Notes under the pieces: model-generated | Told to the model about the DNA's origin: nothing | Seen by the model: the letters and a program-made list of their open reading frames with translations, nothing else | Database searches by the model: none | Assembly (NCBI GenBank): GCA_021841585.1 | Contig: JAKBUS010000013.1 | Location: 1-47,304, forward strand | Direction of reading: 5' to 3' | Source of the DNA: Pseudomonadota bacterium | GTDB lineage: Bacteria; Pseudomonadota; Gammaproteobacteria; Acidiferrobacterales; Acidiferrobacteraceae | DNA: 47,304 nucleotides | Shown here: in pieces, positions 16,385-22,505 of the stretch | Position numbering within the stretch: position 1 is the first letter of the stretch | Layout of the letters: each line of letters starts with the position of its first letter | Program-made: the position numbers and the translations under genes

Positions 16385-16813
16385 TCAAGCGGACTGCCGA
16401 TCGCGCCCAAGCCATTCATCAAGTATTTTGCCGGCCGCCACCGCGGTAATCCCAGTTTCATGCAGTAAAATGCCGAGATTCGTGTTATGGCGCGCAAGCG
16501 TGCCCACGACCAGCAGATCGCGCTGGGCCGGTACTCGCTGAAGCAGGATCATCCCGCCTACCGCGCTCACCGCCACGAACTGCGTGCGGCCGATCATGAC
16601 CTCGCGGCCGATGGTCTCGCCGAGCGCCACGATCGATCCCACCATGGCCGACACGCGTTGCGGGTCAGCCTCGTTATCGACCACCGCCGAGACCTGCCGC
16701 CCGTCAGTGGTGGCAAGCACGCACCCGATGACGCCCGACACCCGCGCATGCAGTCCCCGAACCTCATTGTCCAGATCCGCGATGAGTTCCAAAGGCAAGG
16801 TACGCACGCTCAT
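16385..16813 (-). CDS. Roadblock/LC7 domain protein (first of two)
   Basis: A 142-residue protein. GVIGCVLATTDGRQVSAV, RVSAMVGSIVALGETIGRE and GGMILLQRVP match the roadblock/LC7 domain, as do LLVVGTLARHNTNLGILLHE. Such proteins usually stimulate nucleotide hydrolysis by, or scaffold, the neighbouring GTPase. Its ATG (16813-16811) overlaps the stop of the GTPase gene (16812-16810), so the two are translationally coupled, which supports a complex. Confidence 0.85.
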   Translation of the reverse strand: MSVRTLPLELIADLDNEVRGLHARVSGVIGCVLATTDGRQVSAVVDNEADPQRVSAMVGSIVALGETIGREVMIGRTQFVAVSAVGGMILLQRVPAQRDLLVVGTLARHNTNLGILLHETGITAVAAGKILDEWLGRDRQSA

Positions 16814-17400
16814 GAATTCGCCCCCATCAATCCGCAGGCCGACACGCCGCCCATGACCTCGTCATACGCCCATGTCGCCTCAATCTGTTGCAGAAGGATC
16901 TCAAGCATTCCCACGACGTCACTGTGCCGGCGGGCGTCTGCGGGCATCACCGGCACCACCACATCGAGCGCCGCCAGGCGTTCGGCGTAGGCCTCAAGCG
17001 ACGGCCGCGGGCAGGACTCCATGTGTCCGACGCCCACGATCACGGCGCCGGCATCGGCCAGCGCGCGAAAGGCATCGATGTAAAGCTCGAGATCCGCCAA
17101 GGGGTCCGGGCGCGAGTTATCGATCAGGATCACGACGCCGAGTGCGCCGGCGGCGAGGATCGGCCACATGAACCCAAAGCGTGCCTGGCCCGGGGTCCCG
17201 TAAAGCCGCAGCTTTTCGCCCGTCGGCAAGGTGATCTCGCCATAGTCCATGGCAACCGTGGTCTCTTCCTTGTCGCACTCCGTAAAATCCCCGTTTGTGG
17301 CCTCGGTCGTGATCGGCGCGATTTCGCTAATCGCGCGTATGGCGGTGGTCTTGCCCGCGCCCATCGCGCCCGCAAACAAAAGCTTCAGCTCCCCGCTCAT
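16810..17400 (-). CDS. Small Ras/MglA-like GTPase
   Basis: A 196-residue protein. GAMGAGKT (11-18) is the P-loop, and YGTPGQARF (67-75) corresponds to the G3 region, with Thr in place of the usual Asp. A clear NKxD motif is absent; VILIDNSRPDP and GVGHMES occur where guanine recognition should lie. This fits prokaryotic small GTPases that work with roadblock proteins in polarity, motility and multicellular behaviour. The frame is open much further upstream, but the ATG at 17400 overlaps the stop of the preceding gene (17399-17397) and begins directly before the GTPase fold (MSGELKLLFAG), so I take it as the start. Confidence 0.88.
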   Translation of the reverse strand: MSGELKLLFAGAMGAGKTTAIRAISEIAPITTEATNGDFTECDKEETTVAMDYGEITLPTGEKLRLYGTPGQARFGFMWPILAAGALGVVILIDNSRPDPLADLELYIDAFRALADAGAVIVGVGHMESCPRPSLEAYAERLAALDVVVPVMPADARRHSDVVGMLEILLQQIEATWAYDEVMGGVSACGLMGANS

Positions 17401-18353
17401 GCGGATATCCCCAGGGCGCTGCGTATGGCGCCCAGAAGGCGCGGCCATCGCGTCGCGTCCACCGGTCCAGGATCCGCGCCCCGGGTGTTTGCCTCGCCGC
17501 GCTCGGCATAGGTCTCCGTGGGTATCGCGGGCACCACGAATCCGCACAAAAGCGCGGCGTTGGCGAACGCCACGGCCTCGGCCTCGGGGACGCGCGCGGC
17601 ATCCGCCAAGGCCGCGACGTTCTGTGGCCGGGCGCGCAGGGCGGTGGCGAGCCTGATCGCCCCCGCCGGTCCCTGGCCCGCGAGATAGGGCCACGCACGC
17701 ATCTTGAGGGCGTCGTCGCGTCCGACCCATGGCAATAGCCCGCAGCGCGCGTGCGCGAGCCCCATATGCCAGAACACCGGCTCTATGCCACGCCGTTTTC
17801 GGTGCTGTTGGTTGGTCGATGCAGCCCATGGGCGTAGGTCGAGCCCTCGAAGCCTATGCGACTGAAACCATTCAGGCAGTAACCGCTCGTCATCGGGGCC
17901 CGACCACGAAAACTGGCGATCGGCTGGGTAGAGGATGAGGCCCGCACCGTCCCCGTCGACGAGCGCGTGCGGCGCGCCGCCGGCTTGAAACAGGTCATGG
18001 AGCGAGCGCACTAAGGATTTCATGACCCCGCACCCAGTTTCAGCATACGTCTCTTGTTCGACGAATTCCGCGAATATATCCAGGAGGTCCGTGACGTGGG
18101 GCGGCATGCGTAGCCCACCAGAAAAGCGCTGCGCGTCCATGTCACGGACTACGCGCACAAGCCTTCCTGTGATTCCATCCGGGCGTGGCGCCGCGTCATC
18201 AAAGAACACGAGCTGCGCGTCGCGCGCCGGTACGCGCGCCACCGGGGCCGGAAGGCGCCGAGATATCCGCTCAATCATGGACTGAAGAAGGACATTTTCG
18301 CTATCGGCCATCCCATGAAAGCCGTAGGTGACGACGCCTTTTGTAGGATCCAC
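17397..18353 (-). CDS. Unknown protein, first gene of the GTPase/roadblock operon
   Basis: A 318-residue soluble protein that I do not recognise. There is no signal peptide or membrane helix. Visible blocks are MPPHVTDLLDIFAEFVEQETYAETGCGVMKSL, LILYPADRQFSWSG and, near the C-terminus, LRARPQNVAALADAARVPEAEAVAFANAALLCGFVV, which could be a winged-helix-like segment. The start is a GTG at 18353 preceded by a G-rich stretch; M15 is an alternative. It overlaps the GTPase start by four bases, so it is probably a regulator or effector of the GTPase. Confidence 0.6.
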   Translation of the reverse strand: MDPTKGVVTYGFHGMADSENVLLQSMIERISRRLPAPVARVPARDAQLVFFDDAAPRPDGITGRLVRVVRDMDAQRFSGGLRMPPHVTDLLDIFAEFVEQETYAETGCGVMKSLVRSLHDLFQAGGAPHALVDGDGAGLILYPADRQFSWSGPDDERLLPEWFQSHRLRGLDLRPWAASTNQQHRKRRGIEPVFWHMGLAHARCGLLPWVGRDDALKMRAWPYLAGQGPAGAIRLATALRARPQNVAALADAARVPEAEAVAFANAALLCGFVVPAIPTETYAERGEANTRGADPGPVDATRWPRLLGAIRSALGISA

Positions 18354-18445
18354 AAAGCCCCCGATTCGCTATGCGCCGCCCTGGCGCGCCAGGGCGATCT
18401 TAATGTTGCCGCCGTTGGTCGCGCGGTGTTTACGTGAGGCAATGT

Positions 18446-18497
18446 AGCGGATATGGGGTTATTAAAGACACTTAATATTGGCAAGTATCATAATTTA
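18446..18497 (-). promoter_or_regulatory. Putative promoter/operator of the GTPase-roadblock operon
   Basis: Inside the 324-base gap between the GTPase operon and the SIR2-like gene, an AT-rich island holds, on the minus strand, TAAAT (18497-18493), 16 bases, ATTAAGT (18476-18470), and a -10-like TACATT about 30 bases after the start of the second block. The arrangement and spacing match those upstream of dabB and of the DabA paralogue. Transcription toward the operon start at 18353 is inferred. The element could also serve the divergent SIR2-like gene. Confidence 0.45.
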
Positions 18498-18677
18498 CCA
18501 GCCTCTATGTTTCTGGCATGGAGCCGGCACTCGTGCTACTGGAAATGTTGTCGGTCATGGCCATGCCGGAGCGCCACGGCATGGGTCATGAGCGGGTATC
18601 CCTGGAACATCATGGGAGTTTCGTAGTAGCGTAACGGCACCGTGGCGGTGTCTTCCAATGCAAACGGGAGGTTATAA

Positions 18678-19769
18678 GTGGCGGATGTCGTGTTCATTCT
18701 TGGGGCGGGGGCATCGCAGCAGGGCGGCGCGCCGGTCATGAGCAGCTTCCTGGACAAGGCGCGTCGGCTGTTGTTCACTGGCGCCGTGCAGGGCCACGCG
18801 GGGGATTTCGCCAAGGTCTTCGAGGCAATCGGCAAATTGCAGGCGGTGCATTCAAAGGCGCAAGACCTGGACATCACCAATGTCGAGAGCGTGTTCGCGG
18901 CCTTCGAGATGGCCCGGCTTATCGGCCGCATGCCGGGCTATGGCGTGGGCGATATCGATGCCTTGATTGCGGCCCTGAAGACCGTCATCGCCTATACCCT
19001 GGAGTCGACGCTCAATTTCAACGAGGAGCGCGCCGGGGAGCTGCCGGTGGCGCCCGAGCCCTATCCCCGCTTCGTGGAGTTGCTGCGCGAAAGCCAATCG
19101 GCATCGCCGCCCTATCGCCATGCCATCCTTACGTTCAATTACGATCTGGCCTTGGATTACGCCCTGCATCGGGGCGGGATCCCGGTGCGCTATTGCCTGG
19201 ATGACTCCGACCCGGTTTCCGGCATCCCGCTTCTGAAGCTGCACGGCTCGCTCAATTGGGTGGCGGGCGCGCGCGGGGAGGTCGTGCCGTGGCGGATGGA
19301 TCAGCTGTTGGCGGAGTCGGGCGGCGCGGTGTTTTGTCGCCAGACGGAGGGCGTGTTCCGGCTTTGCACCACTGCGCGTATTCTCGACCGCCCAGCAGGT
19401 GAGCATCCGGTAATCGTGCCGCCAACGTGGAATAAATACGGCTACCAAAGCCAGTTTACCCGCGTATGGGCGCAGGCCGCTCAGGAGTTGTCTGATGCTC
19501 AGCATATTTTCGTGATCGGCTACTCGCTGCCGGAGTCAGACTTGTTTTTCCGCTATCTCTACGCGCTGGGCTCGGTCGGGGATCATCCCTTGGAGATGTT
19601 TCGCGTGTACGACCCCGATGAGCGGGTTGGGCCGCGTTTCCAGAGCATGCTCGGGCCCGGCGCCCGCATCCGCTTCCGGCACGTGGCGACGAACTTCGAG
19701 CGCGCCATCGGTTTGGTGGAGGGCATCTTGAAGAAGCGCCAGAAATGGCCGGAGGCGGGCGCGCGATAG
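18678..19769 (+). CDS. SIR2-like NAD-binding protein
   Basis: A 363-residue protein with SIR2-family landmarks in order: FILGAGAS (6-13), TFNYD (152-156), LKLHGSLNW (187-195, H189) and FVIGYSLPESD near residue 276. The Asn and His correspond to catalytic residues of SIR2 NADases in defence systems such as Thoeris ThsA. It lacks the cysteine zinc ribbon of sirtuin deacetylases, so NAD hydrolysis or ADP-ribosyl transfer is more likely than deacetylation. The GTG at 18678 has GGGAGG six bases upstream. No obvious sensor or partner gene is adjacent; cbbR follows convergently. It may be a stand-alone defence or regulatory protein. Confidence 0.8.
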   Translation: MADVVFILGAGASQQGGAPVMSSFLDKARRLLFTGAVQGHAGDFAKVFEAIGKLQAVHSKAQDLDITNVESVFAAFEMARLIGRMPGYGVGDIDALIAALKTVIAYTLESTLNFNEERAGELPVAPEPYPRFVELLRESQSASPPYRHAILTFNYDLALDYALHRGGIPVRYCLDDSDPVSGIPLLKLHGSLNWVAGARGEVVPWRMDQLLAESGGAVFCRQTEGVFRLCTTARILDRPAGEHPVIVPPTWNKYGYQSQFTRVWAQAAQELSDAQHIFVIGYSLPESDLFFRYLYALGSVGDHPLEMFRVYDPDERVGPRFQSMLGPGARIRFRHVATNFERAIGLVEGILKKRQKWPEAGAR

Positions 19770-19805
19770 AAGGCTTGGCCGGCTGTCACCGGCAGGCCGG
19801 GTGCA

Positions 19806-20792
19806 TCACCGGGCGCGTGTCTTTGCGGGTCGCTTTTGGAGGGTGCGCGGGCGCGCGCCGGGTTGGGGCTCCGCCACCCAGCCCTTGCGGATCCCGAGCC
19901 CCGGGCCTTCCTTGACCAGAAAGTCGAGGAACACGCTCGCCGTGAGGCCCAGGTGTTTGCCATGCAGGTGGACCGCGTACCAGGTCCTGTGCAGGGGGAA
20001 GCCCACGACATCGAGGATGACGAGGCGTCCGGCCTCCAGTTCCAGTTCCAGGCTGCTCAAAGCCAGCACCGAGATCCCGAGATCGGCCATGATCGCCTGC
20101 TTGATGGCCTCGCTCGACCCAAGCTCCATGTAGGGCTCCACAGTGAGTCCATGTTCCGCAAACATCTGTGCGGCTGACATACGTGTGCCGGAACCAGGCT
20201 CGCGCAGCAGGAAACGGGCGCGGACGATCTCCTCCAGGGGGATATTCGTCCGGCTGGCGAAGGGGTGGTCCGGGTGCGCCACCACCACCAGCAGATTATC
20301 CATGAACGGCCGGACCGCAAGGTCCATGTCGTTCGGGATCTGGCCCATGACGACAAAGTCGTCGACGTTGTCCGCCAGGCGTTCCAGCACCCGCGCGCGG
20401 TTCGTGACCGTAAGCTGAGGCGCTACGTCCGGGTATTCGTGCACGAAAAGCCCCAGAAAATGCGGCATGAAGAACTTCGCGGAGGTGACCACCGCCATCT
20501 TCAGGGGGCCCGCCACCTTGCCCTTCATGTCGGCGATCTCTCCTGTGAGCGCGCGCAGCTGGCCTATCACCGCGACCGTGGCCGCGTACACCTCCTCGCC
20601 GGCGCGTGTCAGCAGGAGCTTCTTGCCGACCCGCTCGATCAGCGGCAGGCCCACGATCTCCTCGAGCCTGCGCACCTGGATATGCACCGCGGGCTGTGTC
20701 AGGCACAGCTCCTCGGCGGCGCGCGTGTAGCTGCGATGGCGGGCGACCGCCTCGAAGAGTCGAAGTTGCTGGAGCGTCCAATGATTAATCAT
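19806..20792 (-). CDS. cbbR: LysR-type regulator CbbR
   Basis: A 328-residue LysR-family protein. The N-terminal winged helix reads LQQLRLFEAVARHRSYTRAAEELCLTQPAVHIQVRRLE, very CbbR-like, followed by the effector domain (KFFMPHFLGLFVHEYPDV, LVVVAHPDHP, LLREPGSGTR, EAIKQAIMADLGISVL). CbbR activates Calvin-cycle and carbon-uptake genes in response to metabolites. It is divergent from the aldolase-like gene, the usual LysR arrangement. It is the only LysR gene in the window and the likely binder of the TNA-N7/8-TNA boxes seen upstream of dabBA and the DabA paralogue. The last 25 residues are a basic tail. Confidence 0.88.
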   Translation of the reverse strand: MINHWTLQQLRLFEAVARHRSYTRAAEELCLTQPAVHIQVRRLEEIVGLPLIERVGKKLLLTRAGEEVYAATVAVIGQLRALTGEIADMKGKVAGPLKMAVVTSAKFFMPHFLGLFVHEYPDVAPQLTVTNRARVLERLADNVDDFVVMGQIPNDMDLAVRPFMDNLLVVVAHPDHPFASRTNIPLEEIVRARFLLREPGSGTRMSAAQMFAEHGLTVEPYMELGSSEAIKQAIMADLGISVLALSSLELELEAGRLVILDVVGFPLHRTWYAVHLHGKHLGLTASVFLDFLVKEGPGLGIRKGWVAEPQPGARPRTLQKRPAKTRAR

Positions 20793-20812
20793 TAACTAGA
20801 ATAAATGGCTGC
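20780..20812. promoter_or_regulatory. AT-rich cbbR/aldolase-like intergenic operator candidate
   Basis: TTA-N7-TAA occurs at 20791-20803 (TTAACTAGAATAA) next to the cbbR start, fitting the TNA-N7/8-TNA LysR pattern and the habit of LysR proteins to bind between themselves and a divergent target. The rest of the gap to 21046 has further AT-rich stretches but no clear -35/-10 pair. Confidence 0.35.
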
Positions 20813-21046
20813 ACTAATGAAGACTGATTTCTCTTTAGCCATATTACTCTCTAAATTCGATCATGCCCAACCGGATGACGGAAATTTGTGTCGACGGGCA
20901 AAGGATGTCCGCGGCCGGCCGGTCCCTGGCGGGCGTGGAAACAACATCGCCCCAGGGTTTGTCGGGGCGTCGCGGCCCATCGGGCGGCGACGCGCGCCAT
21001 CCCGGCGGCGGTCGCGCTCAGCACAACCGATCTGCGAGGGTTTGTT

Positions 21047-22249
21047 ATGCCGTTGGTCGACATGAAGGATATGCTCGCGCACGCTTACCAAAACGGTTAC
21101 GCGGTGGGCGCCTTTGACCTCACGGAGCCTGATTTCCTGCCGGCGGTGTTGGCGGCGGCGGAATCGGCGCGCGCTCCGGTCATCGTCCGTGTCGCCGAGT
21201 CCCGACCCCAAGGTTCGGTCTTTGCCTGGGTCATGGCGGCCGTGGAGGCCGCCGCGGCGCGCGCTACCGTACCCGTGGCGATCCAGTGCGATCAGGGGAC
21301 CGACGCCGATTCCGTCTTGCGCGGGATCGGCCTGGGGGCCAACGGGGTCGTGGCGAGCGCCCTTCAGGAGTCGCTTTTTCGTCATATCGATCGCACGCGC
21401 GCGATCGTGGATGTGGCGCACGCCTGCGGCGTGCCGGTCGAGGGTGAATTGGTGTATGTGTCCGATGGCGATGCCACGGAAGGCCGCGCATCGCGCCCCA
21501 TCGAGTATGCGACCGCAGCCGAGGCCAAGGGCTTCGTCGAACGTACCGGGGTGGATTTCCTGGCCGTCTCCATGGCGCTCGTGCGCGCGCGGGGAAAGTC
21601 GCGGTTCGACTGGGGGCGGCTTCGGGAGATCAATGCCGCGCTCAAGATACCGTTGGCCATACCGGGTGAGGCGGGGCTTTCCGATGAGCAATGTCACAGG
21701 CTCATCATGCTGGGCGCGGCCAAGATTTCCTGTTCCATGGCTCCGGACAGCCTAGCGGGCGAGCGGCTGCGGGCCACGGTACGGCGTGATCGTCATGCCC
21801 CCTACAGCGCCCTGAAGGAGGACCTGCATGAGATGATCGCGGCGCAGCTCGAGCCGCGCATGCGCGCGTGGGGCTCGGCGGGCCGCGCCGCGGAAGTGCT
21901 CGACCGTTGCCGCCCCTGGACCAACATCATGCATGTCATCGTTTACGATACGCCGCGCCTTGATGCCCCGGCGTTGCGGGCGTTGATGGCCGATGGGCAG
22001 CGGTTGCTGTCGGGCATCCCGGGGGTGCGTTCGGTCCAGGCCGGCAGCATCGCGGATGAGGGCAGCCGCTACCGCCACTGCCTGCTGACGCGCCTGGTGT
22101 CGGTGCCGGCGATCGACGCGTTTCGCAGGCACCCGGCCTATACCGGATTCATGGATCGGCGTCTCGCGCCGGTGGCCTCCGATCGCATCGAAGGCGATTA
22201 CCGCATGATCGATGCGTGCCGGGAGATCGCGCCCTTGGCGTTGCCGTAG
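21047..22249 (+). CDS. Class II aldolase-like pseudoenzyme fused to a C-terminal Dabb domain
   Basis: A 400-residue protein. Residues 1-270 follow the class II fructose-bisphosphate aldolase fold (MKDMLAHAYQNGYAVGAF, VIVRVAES, AHACGVPVEGELVYVSDGD, FVERTGVDFLAVSM, GAAKISCS). The zinc histidines are gone: the DHG motif is D82-Q83-G, the GTSHG histidine aligns with R180, and the LHGGSG histidine is P206. The asparagine-rich NVDT segment is replaced by SCSM. Residues about 290-400 (IMHVIVYDTPRLD...GVRSVQAGS...HPAYTGFMDRRLAP) resemble the Dabb stress-responsive dimeric alpha/beta-barrel domain (unrelated to the DabB protein). GAGGG precedes the ATG at 21047. It is unlikely to be an active zinc aldolase; a regulatory or new catalytic role in carbon metabolism is inferred from context. 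Confidence 0.75.
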   Translation: MPLVDMKDMLAHAYQNGYAVGAFDLTEPDFLPAVLAAAESARAPVIVRVAESRPQGSVFAWVMAAVEAAAARATVPVAIQCDQGTDADSVLRGIGLGANGVVASALQESLFRHIDRTRAIVDVAHACGVPVEGELVYVSDGDATEGRASRPIEYATAAEAKGFVERTGVDFLAVSMALVRARGKSRFDWGRLREINAALKIPLAIPGEAGLSDEQCHRLIMLGAAKISCSMAPDSLAGERLRATVRRDRHAPYSALKEDLHEMIAAQLEPRMRAWGSAGRAAEVLDRCRPWTNIMHVIVYDTPRLDAPALRALMADGQRLLSGIPGVRSVQAGSIADEGSRYRHCLLTRLVSVPAIDAFRRHPAYTGFMDRRLAPVASDRIEGDYRMIDACREIAPLALP

Positions 22250-22294
22250 GCACCGACCGCAGGTCGCGCGCCCCCGAACGGGAATTAACCGTAG

Positions 22295-22350
22295 TAAATC
22301 CTCATAATTTTTAATATCAAGTGTCTCTTATTCTTCCGGAGCTCTAATAT
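22295..22350 (+). promoter_or_regulatory. Putative CbbR-type operator and promoter of the DabA-like/DUF6671 genes
   Basis: TAAAT (22295-22299), 16 bases, ATCAAGT (22316-22322), with TCA-N8-TTA at 22317-22330 and a -10-like TAATAT at 22345-22350. The order and spacing match the dabB promoter. Compared without gaps with the minus strand of 18460-18498, about three quarters of 35 positions agree. It sits in the 256-base gap before the DabA-like gene. Confidence 0.5.
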
Positions 22351-22505
22351 CTCCCCCCATGGCCGCAATTGGGTAGTCGGGCCGGAGGACCCAAGTCCAT
22401 GACCAGGATCTCGCAAACAAGGGCAGGGCCGCGGTCTATGGATGCGCCAACATGCGCGCCGGGCGCGATCCTCGCACCGCGCAATCCCGACACGGAGGGG
22501 ACCCC

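Noticed and set aside
17401-17829. N-terminal extension of the GTPase by about 143 residues
   Set aside because: The extension is antisense-like in composition and lies in another frame over the upstream gene; the P-loop fold starts right at the ATG at 17400, which overlaps the previous stop.
22441-22505. Earlier start for the DabA-like protein (ATG at 22452)
   Set aside because: The ATG at 22506 has GGAGGGG at ideal spacing; the 18 extra residues show no similarity to DabA.
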